DNA from: Streptomyces sp. NBC_00557 | GTDB lineage: Bacteria; Actinomycetota; Actinomycetes; Streptomycetales; Streptomycetaceae | Length of the DNA: 64,000 nt | Direction: 5' to 3' | Assembly: GCF_036345995.1 (NCBI RefSeq) | Contig: NZ_CP107796.1 | Span: 1,984,001 to 2,048,000 of the forward strand | Shown: piece after piece, positions 11,881 to 21,155 of the stretch | Numbering within the stretch: position 1 is the stretch's first letter | Layout of the letters: each line of letters begins with the position of its first letter | Made by a program: the position numbers and the translations under genes | The notes under the pieces: generated by a model | Databases searched by the model: none | Told to the model about the DNA's origin: nothing | Seen by the model: the letters and a program-made list of their open reading frames with translations, nothing else

Positions 11881-13410
11881 ATGGCAGACGACTACCTCGT
11901 ACGCATCGGCAAGCTCATCCGTGACGCCCGGCAGCACCGGGGCTGGACACAGACACAGCTCGCCGAGGCGCTCGGTACCAGCCAGAGCGCGGTCAACCGC
12001 ATCGAGCGCGGCAACCAGAACATCAGCCTTGAGATGATCGCCCGCATCGGTGAGGCCCTGGACAGCGAGATCGTGTCGCTGGGATACGCGGGGCCGATGC
12101 ATCTGCGCGTCGTCGGCGGCCGCCGGCTCTCCGGGGCCATCGACGTCAAGACGAGCAAGAACGCCTGCGTGGCGCTGCTGTGCGCCTCGCTGCTGAACAA
12201 GGGGCGCACGGTGCTGCGCCGGGTCGCGCGCATCGAGGAGGTGTACCGCCTGCTGGAGGTGCTGAACTCCATCGGCGTGCGCACCCGCTGGATCAACGAC
12301 GGCGTCGACCTGGAACTGGTGCCCCCGGCCGAGCTGGACATGGCCGCCATCGACGCCGAGGCCGCCGTGCGCACCCGCTCCATCATCATGTTCTTCGGCC
12401 CGCTGCTGCACCGCATGGACGCCTTCAAGCTGCCCTACGCCGGCGGCTGCGACCTCGGTACGCGCACCATCGAGCCGCACATGATCGCGCTGCGCCGGTT
12501 CGGCCTGGACATCGCCGCCACCGAGGGCCAGTACCATGCGCGGGTCGACCGCACGGTGCGACCCGACCGCCCGATCGTGCTGACCGAGCGCGGCGACACC
12601 GTGACCGAGAACGCGCTGCTGGCCGCCGCCCGGCACGACGGCGTGACCGTCATCCGCAACGCCTCCTCCAACTACATGGTCCAGGACCTGTGCTTCTTCC
12701 TGGAGGCCCTCGGCGTGAAGGTGGAGGGCATCGGCACCACCACGCTGACCGTGCACGGCGTGCCGGACATCGACGTCGACGTGGACTACTCCCCCTCCGA
12801 GGACCCGGTCGAGGCGATGAGCCTGCTGGCCGCCGCGGTCGTCACCGAGTCGGAGCTGACGGTCCGCCGGGTCCCCATCGAGTTCCTGGAGATCGAGCTG
12901 GCGGTCCTGGAGGAGATGGGCCTCGACCACGACCGCAGCCCCGAGTACGTCGCGGACAACGGCCGCACCCGCCTGGTCGACCTCACCGTCCGCCCCTCCA
13001 AGCTCGAAGCCCCGATCGACAAGATCCACCCCATGCCCTTCCCGGGCCTGAACATCGACAACGTCCCGTTCTTCGCGGCGATCGCGGCCGTCGCGCAGGG
13101 CAAGACCCTCATCCACGACTGGGTCTACGACAACCGCGCGATCTACCTGACCGACCTCAACCGCCTGGGCGGCCGCCTGCAGTTGCTGGACCCCCACCGG
13201 GTGCTGGTCGAGGGCCCGACCCGCTGGCGCGCCGCCGAGATGATGTGCCCGCCGGCGCTGCGCCCCGCCGTGGTCGTCCTGCTGGCGATGATGGCCGCCG
13301 AGGGCACGTCGGTGCTGCGCAACGTCTACGTCATCAACCGGGGTTACGAGGACCTCGCCGAGCGCCTGAACTCGGTGGGGGCGCAGATCGAGACGTTCCG
13401 GGACATCTGA
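11881..13410 (+). CDS. XRE helix-turn-helix fused to a MurA-type UDP-GlcNAc enolpyruvyltransferase
   Basis: 509-aa protein with an N-terminal XRE HTH (about 10-65; TQTQLAEALGTSQSAVNRIE) fused to a UDP-N-acetylglucosamine 1-carboxyvinyltransferase fold (about 70-509). MurA transfers enolpyruvate from PEP to UDP-GlcNAc, the first committed step of peptidoglycan synthesis. The catalytic-loop Cys is kept (AGGCDLGTRTIEPH, Cys about 190), so activity is possible. A DNA-binding domain on a cell-wall enzyme suggests a regulator that senses UDP-GlcNAc or PEP, or a moonlighting enzyme; this fusion is known from Streptomyces. Two palindromes upstream could be autoregulatory sites. It is divergent from acnA and next to a GlcNAc uptake locus. 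Confidence 0.82.
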   Translation: MADDYLVRIGKLIRDARQHRGWTQTQLAEALGTSQSAVNRIERGNQNISLEMIARIGEALDSEIVSLGYAGPMHLRVVGGRRLSGAIDVKTSKNACVALLCASLLNKGRTVLRRVARIEEVYRLLEVLNSIGVRTRWINDGVDLELVPPAELDMAAIDAEAAVRTRSIIMFFGPLLHRMDAFKLPYAGGCDLGTRTIEPHMIALRRFGLDIAATEGQYHARVDRTVRPDRPIVLTERGDTVTENALLAAARHDGVTVIRNASSNYMVQDLCFFLEALGVKVEGIGTTTLTVHGVPDIDVDVDYSPSEDPVEAMSLLAAAVVTESELTVRRVPIEFLEIELAVLEEMGLDHDRSPEYVADNGRTRLVDLTVRPSKLEAPIDKIHPMPFPGLNIDNVPFFAAIAAVAQGKTLIHDWVYDNRAIYLTDLNRLGGRLQLLDPHRVLVEGPTRWRAAEMMCPPALRPAVVVLLAMMAAEGTSVLRNVYVINRGYEDLAERLNSVGAQIETFRDI

Positions 13411-13416
13411 CCCCGG

Positions 13417-13449
13417 CCGGCGCGGGTGGCCGAGGGCTGCCCGCGCCGG
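13417..13449. terminator. Bidirectional terminator between convergent murA-like and GH3 genes
   Basis: Stem CCGGCGCGGG / CCCGCGCCGG (10 bp, perfect) with a 13-nt loop, placed between two convergent stop codons. Confidence 0.7.
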
Positions 13450-13463
13450 TGCGCCGCGCGGTG

Positions 13464-14963
13464 TCAGCCCGCCACCACCGCCTCCGCCGCCGCCACCGCG
13501 CACACCCGGGCCGCGCCGTAGGTGGTGATGTGCAGGGCGCCGCGCGGGGCGGCTCCGGGCAGGCCCATCTCCACGACGACCGTGTCGGGGCGGGCGGCGA
13601 GCAGGGTGTCGAGGGCGGCGCGCATCCAGGGGTGCCGGTGTTCGTCGCGGACCACGGCGACGATCCGGCGGCCGCCGGCGGCGGCGAGGGCGTCGGCGCC
13701 CGCGGTGTCGCCGGTGAAGGAGCCGGAGGCGGTGCCGGGCAGCAGTCGCCGCAGTTCGGCGGCCACGCCCCAGGGGGTCTGGTCGCCGACGGCGATGTTG
13801 CGGGCCGGCTCGAACCGGGCGACGTACACCGGCGCGGTGACCGGCGCGGCGGCGCCCGCGCGGGTCACGGTGAGCGCGCGGCGGGCCGCGGTCAGGCCGA
13901 TCTCCGGGTCGGGCGCGGTGGCCGCCGCGCGGCCGCGGGCCCGCGCCGTCCACCGGGCCAGCTCACGCACCCGTGCGGCCGCGTCGGCGAGCCGTTCCTC
14001 GGGCAGTTCGCCGGAGCGCACGGCGGCCACGAGCGCGTCCCTCAGCCGCAGCACGGTGCCCTCGTCGCACAGTCCGCCGCCCACGCAGATGGCGTCGGCG
14101 CCGGCCGCGATCGCCAGGACCACGCCGTGCTCCAGGCCGTAGGTGCCGGAGATGGCGCGCATCTCCATGCCGTCGGTGACGATCAGCCCCTGGTAGCCGA
14201 GTTCCTCGCGGAGCAGGCCGGTCAGCACGCGGTGGGAGAGGGTGCCGGGGCGGTCGGGGTCGAGGGCGGGGACGAGGATGTGCGCGCTCATGACGGCCCG
14301 GGTGCCGGCGGCGATGGCCGCGCGGAACGGGGGCAGTTCGCGCTCGTACAGCGTTTTCGCGTCGACGTCGATGCGGGGCAGCGCGTGGTGGGAGTCGACG
14401 GCCGTGTCGCCGTGGCCGGGGAAGTGCTTGGTGCAGGCGGCGACGCCGGTGGACTGCAGGCCCTCGACCCAGGCGGCGGTGTGCCGGGCGACCAGGTCGC
14501 TGCTCGCGCCGAAGGAGCGCACCCCGATGACGGGGTTGTCGGGGTTGGCGTTGACGTCGGCGGAGGGCGCCCAGTCGAAGTTGACGCCGCAGGCCGCGAG
14601 GCGCCGGCCCAGTTCGCGGCTGACGGCGCGGGTGAGGCCGGGGTCGTCGACGGCGCCGAGGGCGTGGTTGCCGGGGAAGGAGGAGCCGGTGCGCACGTCG
14701 AGGCGGGTGACGTCGCCGCTCTCCTCGTCGATGGCGACGAGCAGGTCGTCGCGTTCGGCCCGCAACTGGGCGGTGAGCGCGGTGACCTGGTCCTCGGAGA
14801 CGACGTTGCGGCCGAACAGGGCGACGGAGGCGAGCCCTTCGCCGAGGCGGCGGCGCACCCAGTCGGGCGCGGTGGTGCCGTCGAACCCCGGCTGCAGCAC
14901 GGCGAGGGCGTCCCGGGTGAGGGTGTCCGTGCCCGTGGCGAGTGTGGTCATCGGCGGGGTCAT
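13464..14963 (-). CDS. dasD: GH3 beta-N-acetylhexosaminidase of the das operon
   Basis: NagZ-type family 3 glycoside hydrolase (499 aa) expected to release N-acetylglucosamine from imported chito-oligosaccharides or muropeptides in the cytoplasm; no signal peptide is seen. The family signature KHFPGHGDT, followed by SHHALPRID, and the nucleophile region IVTDGMEMRAI are present; the C-terminal third is variable. The ATG at 14963 overlaps the stop of the upstream permease gene as ATGA, implying translational coupling; a second in-frame ATG at 14951 is the alternative. Its place after dasABC-like genes matches the N-acetylglucosaminidase gene of the S. coelicolor das locus, hence the symbol, which I give with caution. 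Confidence 0.82.
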   Translation of the reverse strand: MTPPMTTLATGTDTLTRDALAVLQPGFDGTTAPDWVRRRLGEGLASVALFGRNVVSEDQVTALTAQLRAERDDLLVAIDEESGDVTRLDVRTGSSFPGNHALGAVDDPGLTRAVSRELGRRLAACGVNFDWAPSADVNANPDNPVIGVRSFGASSDLVARHTAAWVEGLQSTGVAACTKHFPGHGDTAVDSHHALPRIDVDAKTLYERELPPFRAAIAAGTRAVMSAHILVPALDPDRPGTLSHRVLTGLLREELGYQGLIVTDGMEMRAISGTYGLEHGVVLAIAAGADAICVGGGLCDEGTVLRLRDALVAAVRSGELPEERLADAAARVRELARWTARARGRAAATAPDPEIGLTAARRALTVTRAGAAAPVTAPVYVARFEPARNIAVGDQTPWGVAAELRRLLPGTASGSFTGDTAGADALAAAGGRRIVAVVRDEHRHPWMRAALDTLLAARPDTVVVEMGLPGAAPRGALHITTYGAARVCAVAAAEAVVAG

Positions 14964-15790
14964 CCCTTCACGGCGCCGTCGGTCAGGCCGCTGACGGCCT
15001 TGCGTTGCAGGAAGACGAAGAGGATCAGGATGGGCAGCGCGAACAGGGACGAGGCTGCCATGGTGGCGCCCCAGTCGTCGCCGAAGGCGGTCTGGAACTG
15101 CGACAGCCACAGCGGCAGGGTCTGCTTCTCGATGTCCTTGTTGAGGATCAGGACGAGCGGGAACTCGTTCCAGGCGGTGATGAAGCCGAACAGCGAGGTG
15201 GCCATCAGGCCGGGCGCGAGCAGCGGGAAGATCACCCTGACGAAGGCCTGCATGCGGGTGCAGCCGTCGACCATGGCCGACTCCTCCAGCTCCTTCGGTA
15301 CGGCGGCGACGTAGCCGCGCAGGGTCAGGATGGTCAGCGGAAGCACCATCATCGTGTAGAAGACGGTGAGCGGCACCAGGCTGTTGAGCATGTCGTCGTC
15401 GCGGACGATCATGTAGATGGCGATGATCATGACCTCCCAGGGGGCCATCTGCGCCAGCATGAAGGTCACGATGAGCCCGCGCCGGCCCCGGAACCGCATC
15501 CGGGCGAGGGCGAAGGCCGCGAACAGGGCGATGACGAGCGAGCACAGCACCGAACAGACGGTGACCGTGACGGAGTTGAGGACCAGCGTCCAGAAGTGGT
15601 CGGCGTGCACGGCCCGGTCGAAGTGGCCGAGGGTGACGTCCGTCGGGAACCACACGGGGTTCTCCGCGATGATGTCGCCGGTCGGCTTGAAGGCCGTGGC
15701 GAACATCCAGTAGACGGGGAACACGAAGCCGGCGAAGAGGACGACGGCGGTCGCGTTGGGCCAGATACGGCCGAAGAGCGAGCGCTTCAC
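14960..15790 (-). CDS. dasC: ABC sugar transporter permease (DasC-like)
   Basis: Inner-membrane permease (276 aa, about six membrane helices) of a carbohydrate ABC transporter, the MalG-type half of the pair. The EAA loop that docks the ATPase is visible near PKELEESAMVDGCTRMQAF. The GTG start overlaps the dasB-like stop as GTGA and is followed by VKRSLFGRIW, just before the first helix. No ATPase gene is nearby, as usual for das systems, which share the MsiK ATPase. Expected role: uptake of chitobiose. Confidence 0.85.
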   Translation of the reverse strand: MKRSLFGRIWPNATAVVLFAGFVFPVYWMFATAFKPTGDIIAENPVWFPTDVTLGHFDRAVHADHFWTLVLNSVTVTVCSVLCSLVIALFAAFALARMRFRGRRGLIVTFMLAQMAPWEVMIIAIYMIVRDDDMLNSLVPLTVFYTMMVLPLTILTLRGYVAAVPKELEESAMVDGCTRMQAFVRVIFPLLAPGLMATSLFGFITAWNEFPLVLILNKDIEKQTLPLWLSQFQTAFGDDWGATMAASSLFALPILILFVFLQRKAVSGLTDGAVKG

Positions 15791-16785
15791 AGCTCGTCCT
15801 CCTCTTGCTTGAGCACCATGCGCAGGTAGTACGAGGTGATGACGAGCAGGACCAGGATGGTCAGGAAGGAGATCGCCGCGCCGACCCCGAAGTGCTGGTT
15901 GCCGACGCCCTCGACGTAGGCGTAGATCGGCAGGGTCTCGGTGAGCCGGTCCGGGCCGCCCGCGTTCATGGCGAAGAGCTGCGGGAACGCCTTGAAGACC
16001 CAGATGACCTCGAGGAAGGTCGTGGAGTACAGGAACGGCCGCAGGAAGGGCAGGGTCACCGAGGAGAAGCTCTGCCAGGCGCCGGCGCCGTCCAGGGCGG
16101 CGGCCTCGTACAGCTCCCTGGGGATGGTGGTGGTCGCGGCGTACAGGTTGATCGCGACGAACGGCACCGACATCCAGACGATGAGCAGGGTGACCACGGA
16201 GAAGGTGGAGAACTGGGTGCCGAGCCAGTTGTAGTCGGCCATGGAGTGCCAGCCGAGCTTGTCCAGGACCCAGTTGACGACGCCGAAGCGCTGCGCGAAC
16301 AGCCACTGGTAGACGGTGGTGGCCGCGATGACCGGCATGGCCCAGGCCAGGACGAGGCCCATCATCAGCGTCAGCCGCATCTTCTTGCCGAGGCGGGCCA
16401 GCAGCAGTCCGACGAGGGTGCCGAACACCATGATCAGGACGACGTTGGCGGCGGTGAACAGGACGGTGCGCTCGACGACCTTCCAGAAGTCCGGACCGGT
16501 CAGGACCTCCTTGTAGTTGTCGACGCCGTTCCACTCGGTGAGGTGCTGGATGAGCTGGCGCGGGTTGAGGTTCTGGAACGACAGCATGCCGTTCTTGACC
16601 AGGGGCCAGCCGAGCAGGACCAGGGTGGCCAGCAGCGCCGGGAGCAGCAGGAGATATGGGGTGGCGGCACCGCGGCGGGAGGGGGATCCGAAGGCGCGCT
16701 CCGCGCCCCGTGGCGGCCCCGGTGTCCGGGCCTTGCGGACAGCGGGCTCCCCGGCCGTGTCCGTGCCTTGGGTCTGCACTGACAT
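15787..16785 (-). CDS. dasB: ABC sugar transporter permease (DasB-like)
   Basis: MalF-type permease (332 aa) with a cytoplasmic Pro/Arg-rich N terminus of about 40 residues, then six membrane helices; the EAA motif reads RELYEAAALDGAGAWQSF. It is separated from the binding-protein gene by an 84-bp gap that contains a GC-rich stem-loop, and it overlaps the next permease gene by 4 nt. Works with the DasA-like lipoprotein in chitin-oligosaccharide import. Confidence 0.86.
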   Translation of the reverse strand: MSVQTQGTDTAGEPAVRKARTPGPPRGAERAFGSPSRRGAATPYLLLLPALLATLVLLGWPLVKNGMLSFQNLNPRQLIQHLTEWNGVDNYKEVLTGPDFWKVVERTVLFTAANVVLIMVFGTLVGLLLARLGKKMRLTLMMGLVLAWAMPVIAATTVYQWLFAQRFGVVNWVLDKLGWHSMADYNWLGTQFSTFSVVTLLIVWMSVPFVAINLYAATTTIPRELYEAAALDGAGAWQSFSSVTLPFLRPFLYSTTFLEVIWVFKAFPQLFAMNAGGPDRLTETLPIYAYVEGVGNQHFGVGAAISFLTILVLLVITSYYLRMVLKQEEDEL

Positions 16786-16831
16786 GAGGTGTCATCTCTT
16801 CCGTGGCCGAACCGGCCGTACGAACGGCTGG

Positions 16832-16861
16832 GCCGGGGGCGCCTGCCGCGGCGCCCCCGGC
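16832..16861 (-). terminator. Intercistronic stem-loop between dasA-like and dasB-like genes
   Basis: A perfect 12-bp stem (GCCGGGGGCGCC / GGCGCCCCCGGC) with a 6-nt loop. Such structures after binding-protein genes usually attenuate or stabilise mRNA so that the lipoprotein is made in excess over the permeases. Confidence 0.65.
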
Positions 16862-16869
16862 GCGGGTCG

Positions 16870-18150
16870 TCAGTTCTGCTGGGCCAGGCGCTTGTCGATC
16901 TCGGACTGGACGTCCTTGGCGGCCGCGGCGGGAGCCTTACCGTTGAGCACGGCGGTCATGTAGGACTTGATGGGGTTCGGGGTGTTCTCCACCGCGGCCC
17001 ACTCCGGGATCAGCGGGGTGGTGCCGCCGGCGGCGGCGGCGGGCGCGGCGGCCTCGGCGGCGCCGTTGCCCTTCAGGTTGCTCTGCAGCGACGTCTTGTT
17101 GGGGATGACGCCGTTGAGCTTGGCCAGTTCGCCCTCGTACTGGTCGGACAGGGCGATCTTCAGGAACTCCTTGGCGAGGGACTGCTTCTTGCTGTTCTGG
17201 GCGACGGCGAGGTTGGAGCCGCCGAGGAAGACGCCCTCGGGCTTGTCGGCCGTGGCGCCCGGGATGGTGAAGTAGCCGATCTGCTTCTCGATGGACTTGT
17301 TGGCCTGGATCGCGGTACCGGCCTCCCAGCCCATGCCGATGAACGCGCCGGTCTTGCCCTTGGCGAAGATCGTGGCCTGCTGCGGGGTGGCCTCGTCCTT
17401 GTCCTTGGGGGCCCTGGAGTAGGAGGCGTACCTCTTGTAGAGCTCCATGGCCGCGGCGACCTTGGGGTCGGCGAGGTTGGAGACGTACTTGTCGCCCTGC
17501 TTCTTCACCAGGTCGCCGCCCTGGCCGATGATCAGGCCGTCGAGGAAGTACCAGTTCTGGCCCGGCAGGTAGAGCGGCTCGGCGTCGGTCTTCTTGCCGA
17601 TGGTGTCCAGGTCCTTGAAGAACTCGTCGCGGGTCTTCGGGGTGGACTTGATGCCGGCCTTCGCCCAGATCGCCTTGTTGTAGATGACCACGCGGTTGGC
17701 GAAGTACCAGGGGGCGGCGTACTGCTTGCCGTCGTACACGGAGGACTGGGAGACGGACGGCGTCCAGTCGGCGCCGATCGCCTTCTTGACGTCGGAGAGG
17801 TCGGCGAGGCCGCCGGTGGCCGCGTAGGCCGGGGTCTGGGTGTTGCCGACCTCCAGGACGTCCGGCGGGTTGTCCTCGGAGAGCGCGGTGGTGATCTTCT
17901 GCTGGATCCCGTCCCACTTCTGGGTCTCGAACTTCAGCTTCGCGCCGGTCTTCTTCTCGAAGGCGGCCTGGACGTCCTTGCTCCACTGCGGCGGAGCGGA
18001 GCCGTCCATGGTCCAGACGGTGAGCGTCTGGCCCTTCCAGCTGCTCGGTCCCGCGTCCTTGGAGCCGTCCTTGCCGCCGTTTCCGCCACACGCCGCAACG
18101 GAGACCATCATGCCCGCGATCACGATCGCGGCAGCGAGCTTGCGCTTCAC
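16870..18150 (-). CDS. dasA: Chitobiose-binding lipoprotein (DasA-like)
   Basis: Extracellular solute-binding lipoprotein (426 aa). The N terminus has a short basic stretch, a hydrophobic core and a lipobox ending VAAC (Cys about 21), then a Gly/Asp/Lys linker. The mature region reads LTVWTMDGSAPPQWSKDVQ and AFEKKTGAKLKFETQKWDG, typical of DasA. I start it at the GTG at 18150 because GGAGG lies 5-6 nt upstream; longer frames lack a signal peptide. A good dre-like operator lies about 95 bp upstream. It heads the das-like operon. Confidence 0.85.
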   Translation of the reverse strand: MKRKLAAAIVIAGMMVSVAACGGNGGKDGSKDAGPSSWKGQTLTVWTMDGSAPPQWSKDVQAAFEKKTGAKLKFETQKWDGIQQKITTALSEDNPPDVLEVGNTQTPAYAATGGLADLSDVKKAIGADWTPSVSQSSVYDGKQYAAPWYFANRVVIYNKAIWAKAGIKSTPKTRDEFFKDLDTIGKKTDAEPLYLPGQNWYFLDGLIIGQGGDLVKKQGDKYVSNLADPKVAAAMELYKRYASYSRAPKDKDEATPQQATIFAKGKTGAFIGMGWEAGTAIQANKSIEKQIGYFTIPGATADKPEGVFLGGSNLAVAQNSKKQSLAKEFLKIALSDQYEGELAKLNGVIPNKTSLQSNLKGNGAAEAAAPAAAAGGTTPLIPEWAAVENTPNPIKSYMTAVLNGKAPAAAAKDVQSEIDKRLAQQN

Positions 18151-18244
18151 GCCACCCTCCTCAGGGATGCCACTAATCCCCCCACGCCCTCGGCGGTGAC
18201 CTGCGTACGACGCTGTTGCACGTAGGGCTCGGGACCTGGCCACT

Positions 18245-18285
18245 AATGGTGTAGACCAGTACGGTGGAGCTTGGCCTAGACCTTT
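18245..18285. promoter_or_regulatory. dre-like DasR operators before dasA
   Basis: AATGGTGTAGACCAGT (18245-18260) reads ACTGGTCTACACCATT on the other strand, close to the dre consensus ACTGGTCTAGACCACT. A second, weaker copy with core GGCCTAGACC lies at 18270-18285. Confidence 0.7.
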
Positions 18286-18406
18286 CGGGGTGTCAAGGGT
18301 GGTCAACCGAGCCGATTCCGGCCGTTACGAGAACGTCACCGGAGCGCCTCCGTCCGCATCCGCCCCTTTCGCCCCGCGTTGGACCGGACCACGGTCGGCC
18401 AGGCGA

Positions 18407-18422
18407 GTTGGACTAGACCATA
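18407..18422. promoter_or_regulatory. Weak dre-like site before the dasR-type gene
   Basis: GTTGGACTAGACCATA matches 11 of 16 dre positions with a nearly intact core, 53 bp before the regulator start; it could mediate autoregulation. Confidence 0.4.
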
Positions 18423-18474
18423 GGGCAGTTGGTCGCTATAACGGGAGACCGTCGGCACGGCCGGGAAGGCAGGC

Positions 18475-19233
18475 ATGACCATCGACGTCAGCGGCGCGCG
18501 CGTGCCGAAGTACTACCGGATCAAGCAGCAGCTCCTCGCCATGGCCGAGGCGCTGCAGCCCGGTTCGGCCATGCCGGCCGAGCGGCTGCTCGCGGTCCGG
18601 TTCGGCACCTCGCGGACCACCGTGCGGCAGGCGCTCACCGAACTCGTGGGCGAGGGCCGCCTGGACCGGATCCAGGGCAAGGGCACCTTCGTCTCCCCGC
18701 CCAAGCTCTACCGCACGCTGCAGCTGACCTCGCACACCGAGGACATGCGCGCCCAGGGCCTGACGCCCTCCTCGCAGGTGCTGGACCTCGGCGAGGCCGA
18801 GGCCGACCAGCGGCTCGCCGAGCTGCTCGGCATCGCGGCGGGCGAGCGCGTGCTGCGCATCGAGCGGCTGCGGCTGGCCGGCGGCGAGCCCATGGCGATC
18901 GAGACCACCCATCTGTCCGCACGCCGCTTCCCCGGACTGCGCGGCACCCTGGCGACGCACCCCTCGCTCTACACGGCGCTCGCCGAGGTGTACGGCGTCC
19001 GGCTCGCGGAGGCCGACGAGACCATCGAGACCTCGCTGTCGACCCCGCGCGAGGCGCAGTTGCTCGGCACGGACGTGGGCCTGCCGATGCTGCTGCTCTC
19101 CCGGCACTCGCGGGACGCGGCGGGCGCCCCGGTGGAGTGGGTGCGCTCGGTGTACCGAGGCTCGCGCTACAAGTTCGTGGCCGCCCTGCGCCGGCCGGCG
19201 GGAGAAACGGGACCGCGGCGACCGGTCCGCTGA
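18475..19233 (+). CDS. dasR: GntR/HutC-family regulator, DasR type
   Basis: Cytoplasmic transcription factor (252 aa): winged-helix GntR domain (about 10-80; [22 protein letters not shown]) and a UTRA effector domain (about 90-240) that in DasR binds glucosamine-6-phosphate. The phrases [29 protein letters not shown] and [11 protein letters not shown] closely resemble S. coelicolor DasR as I remember it, and the gene is divergent from dasA as there. It could be a paralogue, since many Streptomyces have several HutC regulators. The last codons and the stop lie inside the first unit of a 26-bp tandem repeat, so the C-terminal tail differs from the usual ending. Confidence 0.75.
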   Translation: MTIDVSGARVPKYYRIKQQLLAMAEALQPGSAMPAERLLAVRFGTSRTTVRQALTELVGEGRLDRIQGKGTFVSPPKLYRTLQLTSHTEDMRAQGLTPSSQVLDLGEAEADQRLAELLGIAAGERVLRIERLRLAGGEPMAIETTHLSARRFPGLRGTLATHPSLYTALAEVYGVRLAEADETIETSLSTPREAQLLGTDVGLPMLLLSRHSRDAAGAPVEWVRSVYRGSRYKFVAALRRPAGETGPRRPVR

Positions 19234-19482
19234 GGGGCCGGGGGCGGCCGGTCCGCTGAAGGGACTCCGGCAACCGATCCACTGAAGGGACCCCGGCAAC
19301 CGGCCCACTGAAGCGACCGCGCGACCGGCCCACTGAAGGGACCGCGGCAACCGGCCCACTGAAGGGACCCCGGCAACCGACCCACTCAAGGATCCACAGC
19401 AACCGACCCACGGAAGGGGACCGCGGCGACCGATCCGCTGAAGGATCCACGGCAACCGGCCCACTGAAGGGGACCCCGGCGC
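19209..19482. repeat. Tandem array of about ten 26-bp repeats
   Basis: Units of 25-27 bp, typically starting GGGACCCCGG and ending CGGCCCACTGAA, run head to tail: 19209, 19234, 19261, 19287, 19313, 19338, 19364, 19390, 19416, 19443 and a partial at 19469. The units differ by a few substitutions. The first unit contains the stop codon of the dasR-type gene. The array fills the convergent gap before the MmgE/PrpD gene. It is not CRISPR: no unique spacers, and the unit itself is the period. Confidence 0.92.
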
Positions 19483-19496
19483 CGCGGTCGGTGCCG

Positions 19497-21065
19497 TCAG
19501 TCCAGGAACGCCGTCTCGATCCAGCGGCGTACCGCCCGCGGGCGCATCCGATGCAGCCGGTCCACGGTGTCGGCGACCTCCGGCGCGCCGCCCACCGACA
19601 GGAACTTCTCCCGCACCAGCTCGGCATGGCCCGCCCGGGTCTCCGGCCCGGCCGCGCCGATGGGAATCAGCCGGGTGCGCGAGACGGTACGGCCGTCCGT
19701 CAGCCGTACGGTCACCCGGGCCCCGGTCGCCTTGGTGGACCGGGAGAAGTCCCGGTCGTCCGCGGCCAACGCGCCCACCAGGTCGACCAGTTCGTCGCCG
19801 CCGAAGCCGCGCAGCCACGGCACGGCCAGCTCGCCCGCCTCCCGCACGGCCTCGCCGAACGGCGCGTCGGACAGGAACAGCTCGCGGGTCATCTCGGTGT
19901 CGTGCTCCAGTCGTATCCGCTTGGCCAGCGCCCAGCGGTCGGGGTCGTCCAGGTGCGGCGGGGAGAAGTCGTCCACGCCGAAGCCGCCGGTGAGCAGCGT
20001 GGTGGCGACCGGATAGGGCACGTCCAGGACCAGCGCGCCGAGCGGGGAGCCGGGGCCGGTGACATAGCGGGCGGCCCGCTCCCCCGCGAACAGCGTGTAC
20101 AGCGAGGCCTCCACCACCACCTCGGCCACGTCCCGCGGCCGGACGGGCCCGAGCTCCTTGTGGATCTCCGCCGCGCAGTCGACCGCCGCGTCGATGCCGG
20201 GGCCGCCCGGGTGCATCTTGAACGACAGCGTGTCGGTGTGCCAGCGGCGCCCGAGGCCCTTGGCCACCGCCTGCGGCAGCGGCACGGTGGCGAAGCGGGC
20301 CAGGAAGCCGTCGCTGTGCTCCATGATGTCCGGCGCCCCGCGCAGCCCGGCGTACGCCGCGTCGCAGGCGTCCATCGCGGTGCGCACCGGGGTGAAGGTG
20401 TTGAACAGACGGGCGTCGCTGGCCAGGAAGGCGCGCATCAGCGGCCAGTTGGGCATCGCGAAGGCCAGCCCGAAGGCGTTCTCGAACAGCGTGGCCGGCG
20501 CCCGGTCGCAGTGCAGCCGGCCGGCCACCGCGCCGGCCAGGTGGGTGTGCACGGCGCTCTGGCCGCGCAGCGGTCCGAGGGTCGCGGAGGCGGTGATCCG
20601 GGCCGCGCACTCGTTGGCCGCGACGACCGCGGTGAGCAGCGAGAGCCCGTCCAGCTGCCGGGCGTAGGCGAAGGCGAGCGGCACCGCGACCGTCGAGTTC
20701 GACAGGTGCCCGGCGTACGCGGTGTCGTCCAGGTTGAGCCAGGAGCCGAGCGCGGCGAAGACGCCGGCCGCCTGGCGCGGGTCGCGCTGCATGGGGTGCC
20801 CGAACGCGGCCACCAGCCTTCTGCCGAGCGGGTGCTGGAGGCCCGCGCGGATGGAGGCGATCTGGGACAGCACCTGGCTCGCGGCGAGCTTCAGCACCCG
20901 GCACGGGATGTGCTGGGGGCGCAGTGTCGCGGCCCAGTGCGACAGTTCGCGCAGCGGGGTGTCGGCGGGCGGGCGGCCGCGGGCGGCCCGCGGCAGGACG
21001 CTGCCCTGCTCGGCCCAGTCGGCGCACAGCGCCCGGGCGACGCTCTCCGCGAGGACGGCGGTCAT
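19497..21065 (-). CDS. MmgE/PrpD-family protein, VlmK-like eliminase candidate
   Basis: 522-aa member of the MmgE/PrpD superfamily (2-methylcitrate dehydratase fold). In valanimycin biosynthesis the MmgE/PrpD protein VlmK eliminates phosphate from phosphorylated valanimycin hydrate to make the dehydroalanine-type product. A diacylglycerol-kinase-like gene, the partner family of VlmJ, is two genes upstream in the same operon, which makes this reading attractive. Family features visible include the SNSTVAVPLAFAYARQL region, FENAFGLAFAMPNW and KMHPGGPGIDAAVD. I use the ATG at 21065 (MTAVLAESVAR) because AGGAAGG lies 8 nt upstream. A plain hydratase role cannot be excluded. Confidence 0.75.
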   Translation of the reverse strand: MTAVLAESVARALCADWAEQGSVLPRAARGRPPADTPLRELSHWAATLRPQHIPCRVLKLAASQVLSQIASIRAGLQHPLGRRLVAAFGHPMQRDPRQAAGVFAALGSWLNLDDTAYAGHLSNSTVAVPLAFAYARQLDGLSLLTAVVAANECAARITASATLGPLRGQSAVHTHLAGAVAGRLHCDRAPATLFENAFGLAFAMPNWPLMRAFLASDARLFNTFTPVRTAMDACDAAYAGLRGAPDIMEHSDGFLARFATVPLPQAVAKGLGRRWHTDTLSFKMHPGGPGIDAAVDCAAEIHKELGPVRPRDVAEVVVEASLYTLFAGERAARYVTGPGSPLGALVLDVPYPVATTLLTGGFGVDDFSPPHLDDPDRWALAKRIRLEHDTEMTRELFLSDAPFGEAVREAGELAVPWLRGFGGDELVDLVGALAADDRDFSRSTKATGARVTVRLTDGRTVSRTRLIPIGAAGPETRAGHAELVREKFLSVGGAPEVADTVDRLHRMRPRAVRRWIETAFLD

Positions 21066-21155
21066 GGCGGAAACCTTCCTGCTGCCTGGTGGTACGTCCG
21101 CGGACACGGCAACGGGAGCACCGGCGCCCCGGTGCTCCCGCCGTGAGAGAGGGTG

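Noticed and set aside
19209..19482. Repeat array considered as a CRISPR locus.
   Set aside because: The repeats are contiguous with no variable spacers, no cas gene is nearby, and the first unit is part of a coding sequence.
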